DNA from: Branchiostoma floridae
Taxonomy: Eukaryota; Chordata; Leptocardii; Amphioxiformes; Branchiostomatidae
Assembly (NCBI RefSeq): GCF_000003815.2
Contig: NW_023365789.1
Span: 95,356 to 159,355 of the forward strand
Direction of reading: 5' to 3'
DNA: 64,000 bases
Shown here piece by piece: positions 35,360 to 49,260 of this stretch (position 1 is the first letter of the stretch; each line of letters begins with the position of its first letter). The notes under the pieces are model-generated. The model searched no databases. It saw only the letters and a list, made by a program, of their open reading frames with translations, and had not been told where the DNA came from. The translations under genes were made by a program, and so were the position numbers.

Positions 35360-36660
35360 GTTGTTGTTGTTTTCGATGACTTTACGCCAGGTACGCTGTG
35401 TCCGACTGGAGTATTTCAGTCTTATGTGAACAGCTCTGAACATTAATTACAAGTAGCCTGACATTACAGGTATTATTCCTCGGTCTATACAATGCCATGT
35501 AATGCATATGAACATCACTAAACGGAAAGGTCGACGTAACAGAAAAACCATCATAATAAGATACGAAAGATACATAGATAACCTGAATACAAACACGATA
35601 GTTCATTCAATGGACACACGCTTTCTTGCAGCTTCTTTTTTGTTCACGAAAGACAGCACCTTGGCTATACCAGGAACATCATAATATAAAACTGAAAGAC
35701 TGACAGCCTGATAAGAAGGCTGGTTTCTAACCTTCTCGTAAAGCAGTAGATGTAAGGGGGTGGGTAGAACAGACCTATCACTACCAGAGCTGGTCTCACA
35801 AATTGTGTAGAAAACTGCTGTGTCACGTCTTCAGGCGGTTTACTGGTTATAACATACCGGCAAAGTTCACCTGTTTCAGTTTTAGCATCGGGCCTCACAG
35901 TAAGGGGTTACATACTTGGTCATACATACCGTTTTTACCCAATTTTATTTCACTGCATCACAAGATTGAGAAGCAAGATATGTGTAGATATTTCTCAAAA
36001 GCACATTACTGTAAGCAATATTAGACGTGTATCAAGTAGCGAAGACTTAACATGTTACCTGTACAAAAGTTAATAACTGTTACGATTTTATGTAGTCAAG
36101 GTGGCATATGATATAAGTGATCCCAATTTGTTTCTTAAAACGTTTCTTGTTAGTTGTGACTAGAAAATCACCTTAAGAGTTTGCACCAGTCTTGCCTTTT
36201 GTCTATCAGGAATCTAGCAGATAAAAGCACATTTACCATATACCATTATTGCGATCTAGTCTTATTACTACACCAGCCCCATAAAAACAATGATTGTAAA
36301 AAAAAAGATGAAACCTCTGTTGCATTAACCATTTTTGCTTAGCAAAACTATTACATCTTCAACCATTTAAGCATAATAATCAAATTTCATTTTATTACCT
36401 GATTGCAGAAATTTCAGACCCTGAACTGGTGCAGCAATGTTCATTTTGTTAAAGACTTTTAAACTTTAAACCAGTGTTGCCTTTTGGCCTGTCCTGGATC
36501 TTGATGAATTAAAAAAAAAACTTCCTGTGTCCTTTGAACTACTCTGCGTGGCTGTATCAGCATTGTTCTCTGTAGATTTCTCCTGCTTGTTCCTTAATCT
36601 ACACGAAAACTTGACAAATCTGGTGCTGTTAACCGTCTCCAATCCATACGTCAAGGTTTT
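35360..36660. other. Intergenic region between block 2 and gene C
   Basis: From about 35715 it shares TTCTAACCTTCTCGTAAAGC and TTTACTGGTTATA segments with 17700 and 52770. The rest is AT-rich, and no exon is supported. Confidence 0.4.
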
Positions 36661-36663
36661 GAA

Positions 36664-39600
36664 TCAGTTCTTGCGAGCCTGTGAACAAGAGCAACAAACA
36701 TGTCATCAGCACGATAGAATTCAACGTAACATTTCCATATAGAATGACATTGTGTGACAGAGTTACATGCAGTTTAAATGGACAGATTGTATATATTTAA
36801 CCAATCGGGTGCCTGGTATCCAGCCTGTTCTAGCTTCAGTTCACTCTTCTGTTTGCTTCCCTTGTAGGATTAGATGAGGGCTGGGCAGACTAATGTTTTG
36901 TCGGCTTGGATCTGGCCATTGGCGACAGTCTGACATGTTCGTTAGGACACATAACAGCAAGTGAATCTTTATTAGCCCGGATACACACAACCGAGAATGG
37001 CCGTCCTACCGTCCCCCAACCATGGTGCGAGCGTTTCTGGTACTATGTAGGTCGGCTGGTGTTCGACGCGGGCGGCTGATATCAGTGTACTTCTCACTAT
37101 GCTGATATGCGGATGCGCCAGCCGAATTTTGAAAAAAATTCGAAACACTCAGCTGTGAATCGGAGGTCTTGAACGGATTGGCTCCCATGGGTTGGGGGTA
37201 AGTCGCCAGTAATATGAAGTGTTTTGTCAAACTGCTCCTGACGTAAACGTACTACCAACCTTGGCTATATGTAACCTTGGCTATATGTAACTCTGTGGAT
37301 GGTATGGTGGTTGATTCGTGTGTGTGAACACCGGGCCATAGAAATTGTTGAGATGAATTTTTTGGTAGAATTTCAAAATTGGGCTGGCATCCACCATTTT
37401 CGAAGCTTGGGTACCATCCGGGTAATAGTTCGCTCCTATATTCGCTTCTGCAGAGAAGCGACTGTATATAGTGCATAATAAATGTCCGAGCCAGAAGCGA
37501 CTGTATATAGTGTGTAGGAAATGTCAGAGCTAGCTACTTTCCGGATGGTACCAAGGCTACCCTTTCCTAGCTTCGCATCGCTCCTGTGATTTCTTCCATA
37601 GCCAGATATTCAGCAGGCAAGTGATCGGTAGGAGCGAGCTGAAGATTAATTGAATATGGTGGACGTCAAGAGGCTACTTATCTTTGCTGGATAACAGGGC
37701 GATCAGCAAATAAAAATGTTTTGTTGTTACCTTCATCACATCGATGATTGCCTGTAGAATGTCCTCTTTACTGGACCTGCTGGTCACGGTAATGAGATGG
37801 TCTGCACACTCTGGAGATCAAAGGCATGAAATATTTACACTGCAAAACGAAAAGCGGGATTTACCACTAACAATAAATGCCAGGTAATGATTGCTTTTGT
37901 CATTTGATAATGATTGTTTCAACGATTATCAGACCTTTATGGGCAACCATTTCCAGACGTACATATTTGACTTACCTTGGGACATAACCTCGTAATAGCT
38001 TAAATAACACTAGCGACAGATACATGCAGGGAATCTTTACCGGCGCTGTGTATCGCCCAATCAACCATTCCCAGATTCACGCGGCATATATCATAGCTAG
38101 TGTGAGTGCAGAAGATTGCATGAAGTATGGATTACCCTGGAATGTGGGCCTGTCCTCCGGGGTCTGGCTCCAGCATGTCTGCATCAGCTGACTCACTGTG
38201 GCCACGTCAGGCAGGTCTGTAGGGACCAGGGTCATGTCAGGTCGCTGTCCTGACGTCACCGCAAGTCTGATGAGGGCAGAGTTCATAGCATCTGCAGATA
38301 TGATGATAGAACAATTGGCAAATGCTTGGTAAGTTTTTCACTTGCGCAAATTTGAAATATTGCATTTGAGAATCATAAACTTGAAGATATTCAAAGTCTA
38401 TTTAGAATTTACTAGAAGATTGGAATGCCTTGACATAAATTTAGACCAAGCAAATATCAGACAAAATGGCATATCGTGAACTCACTTCCATATGGCTCTG
38501 CTCTCGTAATGATCTCCCAAAGCAGCACACCAAAACTGAAAAACAAAATACAGTACTTTAGGAATGTCTAACGGGAAAAAATATTCATGTTTCATTTTGT
38601 TAATTAAGTGTATGATAAAGAATTTCCCTAGTACCTGTAGACATCGAACAGAGGTGTTGGGACGAGGTTGATATCCAAGAAGTACTCCGGTGGCGCATGC
38701 GTGATTGTGCTTCCTTCCGGGCTGGTTTGGGTGACAACGCGAGATTTCAGCTTCCACTTCGACAGCCCAAAGTCTGAAATCTGAAATGGAAAATTCACTT
38801 AAGTTTTCCATCATCTGTGCCTAAATGTAAAACCTTCAATTCGCTATTCAAGTGACCAGGTGGACATTTGTCCCTTACAATTAAAATTGTTACCTTCACA
38901 TGGAAGTCCCCATCCAGTAGCACGTTCTCTGCCTTCAGATCACAGTGGAGAATCTGTGGGTTCTGGCAGTGCAGGAAAGTCATTCCCAGGGAGATCTCGT
39001 GCGCCATTCTCCACCTCAGGGCCCAGGGCACGTCCACATCCCACAGCAGCCCGGCCAGAGAGCCGTTCTCCATGTAGGGCATTACGATGGCGAAGTTTGG
39101 GTCCAGACACACCCCCAGCAGACTGATGACGTGGTCTGATCGGCTTCCCAGGTTCAGTTTCCTCGCCTCGGAGTACAGCACGTCTTGCTCACTTGAGGTA
39201 TAAAGAACATAACAGAAATATGTTTTGCATTTGTTCTTTAAGTGTAGGTCATTTATTTTGATAGCCACTAAACAATCATGTTTGCAGGTTGTATAGCGTT
39301 CGAGCTATCGTGATACTAGTAAGCGTAAATAAAAGACATCAGACCCTGACCTTCCTTCTATCTGACGCGTCAGCAGATACTTGACAGCCACGTCCTGCTT
39401 CCAGTCCAGATGTCGGGCTTTCATTACGTAAGCGAACCCCCCACGTCCGAGAATGGACTGTTCCTCCAGTCGTTCAAAAAGGATGATGGGAAACTTCTGG
39501 TCAACCGTCACGCTGGGGTATTTCCTCGCGCTGGAAAATATATCATCAAAAATGATCTAGATTTGCAGGAATATTCTACTTCACATTAGCTAGAAGGAGT

Positions 39601-42335
39601 GGCTTTTGTTGTCAAATTGTCCTTGACTTGCCTTATATATCAAACAGACTTTGAATATTCTCATACCTGTTCTGCGGCCCATCTTTCTCTTGGCCACCAA
39701 CTGAACCGACGGCTCCAGTTTCTTGGCCTCTACGGTCTGGGGTCTGAGGAAAAGTGGTGTTTTACTTGACAACTTAATAAAATTCACATATTCCTTTTCT
39801 TGGTTAACACATTGTGGCTATATTAACGTAAATTATTGTCTTCATAGTGGTCATTTTGATATTTTCCCCACAAGTAAAGACATCAAAGTTTACAGCGTCC
39901 CATAAAGTATTTGTATCCAAGACAATCATGATGTCAAAACAGCTTAACAATTACTGAAACGGCACTAGTCTAAGTCAAAATTCAATTATAAACACCACCC
40001 CACCCTGTGTGTCGGTAAAAGCTGGTCCGCCAGCTGGTGAAAGTCCAGGTCTCTGAGGTGCTGCTCCAGGGCGGAAAGTGTGGCCGCCTCACCTTCCTTC
40101 TCTCTCCACTGTACCAGGGTCTGGTACACCTGGTCAGGGACGTCGTCTGGGGCGGAAGCCTGATGAAACAAATTATTGCGGATTATCATATGATAATGAC
40201 TTTATTCCAGTCAAAACCCAATACTGATACACCTGGCCATAAGTTGTGTCTGGAGCAGAAGCCTGACAAGCCAACGTGTCGCTAACTAACGTATGTAAAT
40301 AAACTGAATCCAGTCCAATTCTTTTATTGTATTGAGATCCTATATCATTGAATTTGAGGGAGAAGAAAATACTTGAAGAAGATAAATGTCACGATTTCCT
40401 CAAAGACACATTTGTTGTATCGCCATTATGACTCAAGCATTGATTCTGATCTGTAAAGTTACATAAACAAAAATAATCTCACCTTAATGGCGTCCATCGC
40501 CCTGTTGCTGAGCCCAAGGCTCCGGGCGAGAGGTTTCCACTGGGTTTGGCTCGCCCTCACGGACAGACGGTTGAAAGCACGGAGAATTCTCTCATCTTAA
40601 TTAAAGAACACATGTTTATTTCAGTGATTGTATATATGATATGATATGATATGATATGATACGATATGGTATGATATGATACAGTATAATATAATGTAAG
40701 GCAATACTCATGACGAACACATGTATTCTTATTTGCAATGGGAATTTAAATCTGAATATTTAAGCATTCAGCAAAGAAATTATTAAAGTTCAAATCCGTT
40801 CAAATTGATGAACCAACAACATATAACAAAGTTGTAAGGCGTTCAAGTGTGTGAAATTGAAACCTAGAAAAAACTAACAACATACCGAAATTTCAGAAAA
40901 TGGCTGCTAGTACGGTCTGCGCGTGCGTAGCAACAACGCTTATATGTGGCGGACGTTTAGAAAATTTAAGTATCAGGTATAGCAGTGCTATTTATTGTGT
41001 ATGCTGATATAGCGCAAAAAAACAACAACATCGGTAGCCATTCTCTTCTTTGAATGTTATTCATAACTCACCTTTCCGTGCCTCCTGTTTCAGGAAGGCC
41101 ATGATGGCGCCGGTCCCTTGTTTACACACATCCTGTGGAGGGTATGTCAGGGGGTTTCCTGACACATCCAAGTCCCTCAGCTTGTCTGCTCGGTGAAGGG
41201 CGGTTAGGAGCCTGGTGATGTTGTTGTTCCTTATGTCCAGTTTCGCCATGGCAGGTAGCTCACACAGGACTTCTGGGAACGTGTCGAACTTGTTGTTCGG
41301 GAGTTGGACCACCCTTAGGTTGTGCAGGTGACTCATGGTGCTCGGCAGGGTTCTGAGGAAGTTATTTTCCAATGACAAGAGCCGCAGGTGTTGTAAGTTT
41401 CCCACCTCATCTGGGACCATGTCAAACTTGCGCCCGCCATTTTGTCCAGCGTACAGTTCCTCCAGTGTCTTCAGGTGCAGCACCTGTCTGGGGAACTCAT
41501 CAAACTGACAGCCGGGGACACTGAGAGTCTTCAGCCTGGCGAGTCGTGTGACGTCATTGGGTAGACGTCTGATGGGGTTCATACCAACACTTAACACCTC
41601 AAGGTTAGGGAGCAAGCATACGCCTGAGGGTACCTCCGTCAGCTGATTACCATAAATGTACAGTTTTCTCACTTTCTGCAGCTTTTCCACACCAAGAGGG
41701 AAGGTGGAGAGATTATTGTTAAAGACACTTAACACCTCAAGGTTAGGGAGTGAGCACACGCCTGAGGGTACCTCCGTCAGCTGATTACCATAAATGTACA
41801 GTTCTCTCACTTTCTGCAGCTTTTCCACACCAGGAGGGAAGGTGGAGAGCTTATTGTTACCGACACCTAACACCTCAAGGTTAGGGAGCGACCACACACC
41901 TGGGGGTACCTCCGTCAGCTGATTATCATTAATGTACAGTTCTCTCAGTTTCTGCAGCTTTTCCACACCAGGAGGGAAGGTGGAGAGCTTATTGTTACCG
42001 ACACCTAACACCTCAAGGTTAGGGAGCGAGCACACACCTGGGGGTACCTCCGTCAGCTGATTATCATTAATGTACAGGTCCGTCATTTTCTGCAAGGAAC
42101 CGATCGCCTGTGGCAAACTTGTCAGCATGTTGCCGTCAGCGTCCAAACGGGAAAGTTTCTGCAGACGGCCGATTGCCTCCGGAATGCTGGTTAGTTTATT
42201 GTTGGACACAGCTAGATAATCCAGGTCAGTGATAGCAAACACCTCCTCCGGGATGGACGTCAGACCCCGGTTACTCAGGTCAAGTTTAAGGTGACCGTTG
42301 ACGGTCTGAGGCTGGAGGTTCAGGCCTGCCGCCAT
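36664..42335 (-). CDS. Gene C: LRR - death domain - kinase (about 844 aa)
   Basis: Exons in transcript order are 42335-41072, 40595-40483, 40159-40004, 39743-39667, 39530-39351, 39191-38894, 38780-38635, 38535-38486, 38291-38136, 37810-37731 and a probable terminal exon 36678-36664 (ARKN and stop). They total 2535 nt in frame. Exon sizes 2-9 equal those of gene B exactly. Layout: LRRs 1-421, DD 422-511, linker 512-537, kinase about 556-814. The terminal exon rests on a strong acceptor (TTGCTCTTGTTCACAG) and a partial match to the last exon of B; it is the least certain part. Role as for gene B: a likely immune receptor kinase. Confidence 0.8.
36680..37730 (-). other. Last intron of gene C / 3' region
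   Basis: About 1.05 kb between the CADHLITV exon and the probable terminal exon. It contains a direct repeat near 37440-37500 (GAAGCGACTGTATATAGTG twice). No further exon is seen. If the terminal exon is wrong, the protein would read through into this intron. Confidence 0.35.
38136..39530 (-). CDS. Gene C non-RD kinase domain, five exons
   Basis: GRGGFAYV at 565-572, VAVK Lys587, HCDLKAEN at 679-686, DFG at 699-701, an APPE motif, DVYSFGVLLWEI, and CW...PEDRPTF. The Cys in the HRD position is shared with gene B. The intron between the HCD and DFG exons is 113 bp and lacks the extra exon-like segment seen in B. Confidence 0.87.
40004..40595 (-). CDS. Gene C death domain, two exons
   Basis: Exons 40595-40483 and 40159-40004, residues 422-511. 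The death-fold Trp and LARSLGL motif are kept. The 323-bp intron has no insertion and shows the state before the mobile repeat entered gene B. Confidence 0.87.
41072..42335 (-). CDS. Gene C exon 1: about 17 LRRs
   Basis: The exon is 1264 nt and phase 1 at the donor. It lacks the three LRRs (SNNLSELP, KDNKLxKLP and ASNNNLS types) present in A and B. The repeated LRR pairs read LYINDNQLTEVPPG and LYIYGNQLTEVPSG. The cap reads GAIMAFLKQEARKG. Confidence 0.87.
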
Positions 42336-42458
42336 GATGGATTTTTCCTGTATAACGTACAAAGAAACTGTAGCTATATAACTCCCCCAAACGCGCATAT
42401 GGCTGATATGCAAGCACCAAAGACACACACACACACACACATACACACAAACATAAAC

Positions 42459-42523
<65 letters not shown>

Positions 42524-42680
42524 AAAGTACTCACACAAACACACACGCACACACAAACCTGTGGTGGTGATGAGATGAATCGTATTGGATATTAGTTACT
42601 GTAGAGTAGAATCCCTCAATACTAGCCTCTGTTCACAGTCACGATGGAAAAACTATAGGCATATACACGTAACTTGACTG
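42336..42680 (-). promoter_or_regulatory. Promoter-proximal region of gene C with (CA)n and (TA)n
   Basis: (CA)n at 42423-42441 is followed by a long (TA)n run at 42464-42520, where the other genes have only CA. The leader before the ATG is conserved (TTTCTTTGTACGTTATACAG). Confidence 0.35.
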
Positions 42681-45310
42681 CTTAGTGAATAATGCTCTGT
42701 ATGACAGCAAACGTGGGACTGACTGGTTCATGTTGCTGTTATAAGTCTACAATAGTTGGTCCGCTTTGTCATATCGCACTCTTCACGTTATGACAACTTG
42801 ATTATGCTGGCACAAAGATAACGCCGTTCTCTTTATGAATACGTGGCCTTTAAACGCCCCTGGGAGGCGGACTCGGCCTCATGCCAGCCGACATGCTCAC
42901 TTTGTAAACTTTATTTACTGACAAAACAATTATGTAGCCGTCGAACGTTATTCCCCTACTTGACCTTTGAACTCCAGTGGGAGGTGGCACCAGGTACAAT
43001 GAACAAACATACCTGCGCTGCCAATATATTTCAACCGATCAAATTTGGAGTTTTATACTGAGAATTTCTCACTTTTTTGCAAATTTCACAGGTCAGTAAT
43101 GACGATCTACCCTGTTGTTTTACTGCCCAATGTGTGCTTGTCATCATCATAACACCAGAAGTATTCAAACTTTGAACATCAGCTAAGCATTATGGGTAAT
43201 GGCTCGACATCTGTTTTATGCGATTTAAGAACTAAACATATTTACGTTGGTTGGACTCTGTCGCAGGCTACCCGGCATGCTCCCTCCGCCATCTTTATTT
43301 ACTGACAATACAAATATGTAGCCATAGAACATTATTCCCCTACTTGAACTTTGAACTCCAGTGGGAGTTGGCGCCAGGTACAGTGTACAAACATACCTGC
43401 GCTGCCAATACATTTCAACCGATCCAATTTGGGGTTTTATGAGAATACTCACTTTTTTGCAAATTTCACAGGTTAGCAATGACGATCTGCTCTGCTGTTT
43501 TACTGCCCAATGTGTGCTTGTCATCGTCATAACACAAGAAGAATCCCAACTTTGAATCAGCTAAGCCTTATGGGTAATGGCTCCACACCTGTTTTATGCG
43601 ATTTGAGAACTAAACATATTTACGTAGGCTAGACTCTGTCGCAGGCTAACCGACATGCTCACTCCGCCATCTTCATTTACTGACAACACAAGTATGTAGC
43701 CGTAGAACGTTATTCCTCTACTTGACCTTTGAACTCCAGTGGGAGGTGGCACCAGGTACAATGTACCCGCGCTGCCAAATAATACAAACATCCATGGTCA
43801 ACTTGGGGTTTTAGACGCGAATTTTCTCGTTTTTCAAATCCACAACTTAGTAATAAGAAGCTACGCAATTGATAAGAGCATAACGATATGAAGGCTCAGA
43901 ATGATTAATCTATAGTTTGTAATTATCGATAATTAGTGATTAGATGAGTGAGATGTGATCCTAACAATGATACAGTTATGACCCCAACACTAGCCTCGAG
44001 ATCCGCACACACTTCAGGCACGTTGCACACACCGTGACTATGGGTTCTGCTAGTTGGTTCAATAATAACGATATGAAGGCTCAATGCCGTCAAGCTATAG
44101 TTTAAATCATTAGTGATTAGATGACTGAGATGTGATCCTAACACAGATACAGTAGTGACCCCAACACTAGCCTCGAGATCCGCAGGCACGTGGCACACAC
44201 CATGACTATGGAGCAACCGCGGGACTTTTGTATTTGGTTAAATAATCGTCCGTTCATTGCATCGGAATACCAAACAAAGTAATATATTTTGCACTGGCAT
44301 CGATGATCTAATCCGTTTGATATGACAAATGTGACAAATGTTAAAATATGTTAGAGCATAGCTAATGAAAGTTCGGAAAAAATTTCCTGATGGAATTCTA
44401 ATTTCAAAAAAGCTAAAATTAGGCTCATTCTTCTTCTTTGTTATTCCAATTGTTCAGAAGCAAAGTATGGGGTTGTAGCTGATCAGGGCCCTACTATAAG
44501 TCTATATGATCATATCATTTGATGATTAAAAATATTAAGTTCGCTGTGTTTGCATTGGATAGAAAGGTTAAATGGGTCACAAAGTGTCTATTAATTATGT
44601 CAATACATCTAACTCACAACATAAGAACGTTTGGAATACTTACAAGTTTTACTACTCGAGTAACGCATTGCGAAAAAGATGTTGCGAAAAGTTATTCGTA
44701 ATTTGTCTTTGTCAATCACATACAGGTAGCTTCTATTCTCATTTCTCTATTGTATTCCAACAACACAAACTGTCTCTCACCTGTCGTGCCTCTTATTCTT
44801 ACAGCCACTGAAGAGTGTTTACCAGGTACATTGTGGACTTTATTGTGGGTAAAAAAGCTGTTCTAATCCGTCGTACCTCCTGTACTTACAGAGCTTGTAA
44901 ACCCGGGGGGGGGGGGGCAGTACGGCGAGGAAACGATCGTTCGAGGTGATTATGTTTAAGAGGATTATGTAACGTTTATTTATTATTCTAAACACGAGAA
45001 GTGCATGTACAGTATCGACACTTCACGGAACCTCAGGGAAGTATTCTCGAAAGTACCTATCTGTAAGATTGTGTAGACTTGAGGTCAACCGAAATGCTCT
45101 CAACGTAACCTCCAATAACTTACAATAAAACTTTTGCAGCTTGCTGGAGGACTTTACCCATATTCTCCAAGCAGAGGTTGGGTCACGGGAATACCGACTC
45201 GCTCCCCTTAAAAATTCCAGCCACTACTACCTCCGCGATTCAACGTCTGCTTGGAGAATATCGTATCCATACTTGCTCTTTAAACGTCAGTGGGATGTGG
45301 CACCAGTAGC
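42680..45310. repeat. Block 3 repeat array with the TTGACCTTTGAACTC core
   Basis: Cores lie near 42960, 43345 and 43722, and a weaker one near 45275. A further TGTTTACCAGGTACATTGTG core lies near 44818. No gene is seen. Confidence 0.8.
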
Positions 45311-45394
45311 CCCTAGCGGCCGGCCCTACAATTGCCGCCGCTCTTGGTGATCGATCAAGTTTCCTGTCCCCGCCTAGTACTCCGCCCGTTCTCC

Positions 45395-46205
45395 GCTCGG
45401 CTGGTTTGTTGGTGGGGTGTGATGAAAATGATTAGATTTTGAGCAACCTAGCGGCTTCCCTTGGTACCTCAGCGCAACTTCCGGTTTTGCTATCTCGTGC
45501 TCTGAACAAGCTTTGGTCATGAATTTTGAGTATTAGATAGCTCTTGAGCTCAGAAATAAGAGACATAAGATTTGCCCCCTAGCAACTAGTTTTTGGATAG
45601 CATGGGCATTTTTGTCAAAAACTCAAGAAGGGCACAACGTATTTTCATGATTTTTAGTGTGTAGGTACCTTAGACAATTTTGTACAAAATGAATTACTAA
45701 TTATACAAAATAGGAGTACATTTGCATAATCAATGAGAATAATCTATCATAGCAGTATTTTCAATGTGTTTCTTGTCCCTGACATGATATGGTCTTGACA
45801 TTTTAGTGGTAGATAGCTTTTAGCGTCATGACAAAGTGGGACAAGTTACAGCCCCCTAACATTTATTTTTTGGAACTGCTGGGGCATTTTTGTCAAGACA
45901 TTCCAAAGAGGACAACTGCAGAAAGGAATGACAGATTTACATCATTTTAGGACTTCAAGAAATGTAACACATGTAAATCATACTAGATGGAACATAAGCA
46001 GATACCAAGTATGCTAATGAGGAACTGATTCGCATATATAATATATGCGAAAATTGCAAAACCGATTAATGATTAATGATGGGAATTTAAGTCAATGGTA
46101 AACATCACTATGTATAAATCATGAAAATATGCATGTCATTTGCATAAAATTTACAAAAGCTCTAAATATTTCATGAAGGTATGAGGTCGCCGAACTCTAG
46201 TTTTT
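45395..46205 (+). mobile_element. Third copy of the unclassified interspersed repeat
   Basis: It shares GGTGGGGTGTGATGAAA and CGGCTTCCCTTG segments with 6830-6900 and ends ATGAGGTCGCCGAACTCTAG like the gene B intron element. The left end is not recognisable. Confidence 0.55.
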
Positions 46206-48771
46206 TTAATTAATTCATAAATGCATAAAAATGTACCCAGAACGCAACACAATGTTGTTACTGTACACTACATATTAGAGACTCTTGAGGTTTGAGGTTG
46301 TTTGAGATCGTTTGAGGTGTTTAGGCAGACAAACAAGCTTAAGTAGTGTTTCACAGGCGAATCTGAACGGGTGCGGCCATGCTTGGCAATGTACACAAAG
46401 CATACATTGTCCACGTGTTGTTAACTCTAGACTGCAATACAATGAAGTTACTCAGTTTACAGACTTAGGCAGGCCTACACAGACACGGCGGTGCAAGGTT
46501 ACCCTGAGATTGTTCAGGTAGACACATAGTATCGCTGATATTGCAGTTGCAAAATGCATTTAAAGGTATTTCTTACTCCCCGTATAGCTGCCATTGTTTG
46601 TCAGTGTCTTTCGCCAGGTATGACAAAGAATTAAGACTGCAAACAGACACGTGGATGAATTTGAAAAGCGTGTTTATCTACTTTTGACCCAGACAGGTCA
46701 TGTGTGGCACCGCCCACAAATAAAGCACACGTCGTCCATTTATTTGTATGGCTGATAGCTCCAAACTACACGACAACTAAATAACGCTACATGTTGAGAT
46801 GCAACGGTACAAATTTACAGTGATTATAGTGTCAATATAGTACTAGAAATACCAGTCAAAACTCATAGTACTAATTGATATGTTTTAACCCCGCTTAGTT
46901 TTCACTGACATACAGTTGTCAGGTATACTGTGTTTTTTTATCAACAGCCGTGTGCGTCAAGCACACACTGCTTACAACTGAAAATCTTAACCAGACCACT
47001 CATGCATGGTGACGCCCATAAACCATTTATGTATGTCATGTCATGTTGTTGACTCTAGACTGCAATACAATGGGGTTCCGCCACTCAGTTTACCGAGTTT
47101 GACTGACCTGTCGACATACGGCGGTGGAAGTTAGCCTCCTTCGCAGACTCTCGTTAGCTGGGATGGCTTTTTATGGGCGCTGATTTTCAATGTTGACTTA
47201 ATAACTTCTCTAATACCGGGAAAGGGAGTTTGCCTAGAAATGTAGTTTGGTTTGGAAGGCATTTTCTGCCCCGTCGCTACGGGGCAAAACTCCCCTCCAC
47301 GGCCAGGTGCAATGTTACACTGTGATTGTTCTGTAAACATTGCAACACCGAAGATGTTTTGATCTACTTTGTGTTCATTAAACAGCGGTGTTTGTCAAGT
47401 GGAATGTTGTAGAAGCAGTAATTACACACGCGCAGGGAAACAGGCATGTCTTTTCTGGAGCAAGGCCCCCAAATCACGGGACGTGACGGTGTTACATCTT
47501 CATAATTACAGTTACTCTGGTTCCTACGTGAATGCTGGTACAAGGTTTATTACGATTCGGAGCAGCTCAGTGTGTTTCGTATCCATGTAGATGTCCTTAG
47601 CAAGCAGTGTTTTTTGCGATATATCATTCTATTCACAAGCTGGGTGAAACTGAGGAGTCGCCGTGTCTCTTCGAAAAGCTTTGACAAGTTCAACGTTTTC
47701 TTAAAAAATAAACATAATGTACCTTTGTACCTTTTGTTAAAGTTGTGTCGGTATACAGCTTAATGTAGTTATGGGTTGAGCTGAGCTCTCAAAGTCATGG
47801 CAGAATACAACAGGACTAGCCAGGAACTGCCTATATTGTTATGATTATTGCTGTACCCTGTTTGAATGGCTATGGTACAGTTACGTAATGCGATAAGGAG
47901 CCTAATAGCCGTAGTTCTCAAAATCGGTTGTCTGGCGTTCAATCGTGCTGCGATGGTGAGATTATCATCAAGTATTATAATTTGTTACGTTGCCTAAAAA
48001 ACTACCCCCTTACCGCCGTCTTGGGATGCCTGAAATTCTACTCTGAATATGGTTAATGTAGAGAGAGCAGGACCGTGTATATCAACTAGTTGGTTTAAAA
48101 ACTGTCATCTGCGCTAGATAAATACATAATTGTTTGCTATACTGTTCAGAAAGCAACGTGACATACCTGTATACTCTTGGTCGCGCTCGTCCTTAGTCTA
48201 GGTTGTGTTCGTCCTTACTTAAGCAGCTACCTGTTACAAAGCGCCGCCGTTCAGTAGGTGGGTTGTTTATCCAAAATACCTACATAAAAGACAGGGTTAT
48301 GCTAGGTGACCCCAAGGTCATCAGCCCCAGCAGGCACAAATGATGTTTGTAATAGGATCATTTTTGTAACTTTCTGTACACATGGCTACCCGTTCTATAT
48401 TTAGTACGAACAGAAAGGCAAAATTACCGCATTTTCAAATATGAACGAAAAAGTGACGCAGGTGAAACGATTTCCGGGTAAAGAATGTAGAGAAAATAGG
48501 TGTGTTGTTTTGGTCTGACTGTCATGGCAGATAGGTATTAATGTCACAGTTCGTGTTACCTGTGAGGCCCGGGTAACAATAGGCCATGAATAAAGCCTGG
48601 GGTTGTGGGGCATAACTGCAGTGTGTTTAGTCCAGAACCCAGAAGGCCTGGGTTCAAATCATGTCATGCTACCAATCTTGTGCCCTTGAGCTTTTGTACT
48701 TTCCACGAGTTTCTGAATAGTTTTTTTCATTCCACCTTGGTGTAAAAATGGGTACCTGACTTCGTTCGGGT

Positions 48772-48812
<41 letters not shown>

Positions 48813-48814
48813 TG

Positions 48815-48845
<31 letters not shown>

Positions 48846-49260
48846 CATTATTTAGTTTTTTGAATGACGGGTAAAGATCTATTGGCAACGCCGTGATCTC
48901 CAAACTACACGACAACACATTTTTATAGAAATAGTACATTACAGATTTACTTCTGTACTGAAGTGGTAAACATTATGTTATTCGGTGAAATTTATTATGT
49001 TATTTGTTTCAAATCCACATAGCGTTCCAATTAAATGCAGTGTTTGCTGTTCACACACTTGAGTAGAATTGAAAAGTTTTCAACTAAAGCATGTCCAGTC
49101 AGGCTTGACAACGCCAACAAGGTCCTTTGTCTAATAGTAGCGTTGTCAAATAGACCGCATACATGTATATAAAATGCTGGCAATCAAGTCGCGGTTTACA
49201 GACTAGTGCTGGCCTGTTGCGACATAACAATGTTACAATGGGATTGTTAACATTGCAACA
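46206..49260. other. Unit-3-specific intergenic DNA
   Basis: This stretch has no counterpart in blocks 1 or 2. It contains diverged direct repeats: GACTCTAGACTGCAATACAA near 46425 and 47050, and CTCCAAACTACACGACAAC near 46760 and 48899. It also holds a (GT)n run at 48774-48841. No convincing gene was found. Confidence 0.5.
48774..48841. repeat. (GT)n microsatellite
   Basis: A dinucleotide run with single interruptions near 48785 and 48812. Confidence 0.95.

Noticed and set aside
36466-36654. 62-codon minus-strand ORF (Ser/Asn-rich) near the end of gene C
   Set aside because: It uses a non-ATG start and is out of frame with any plausible splice from the previous exon.
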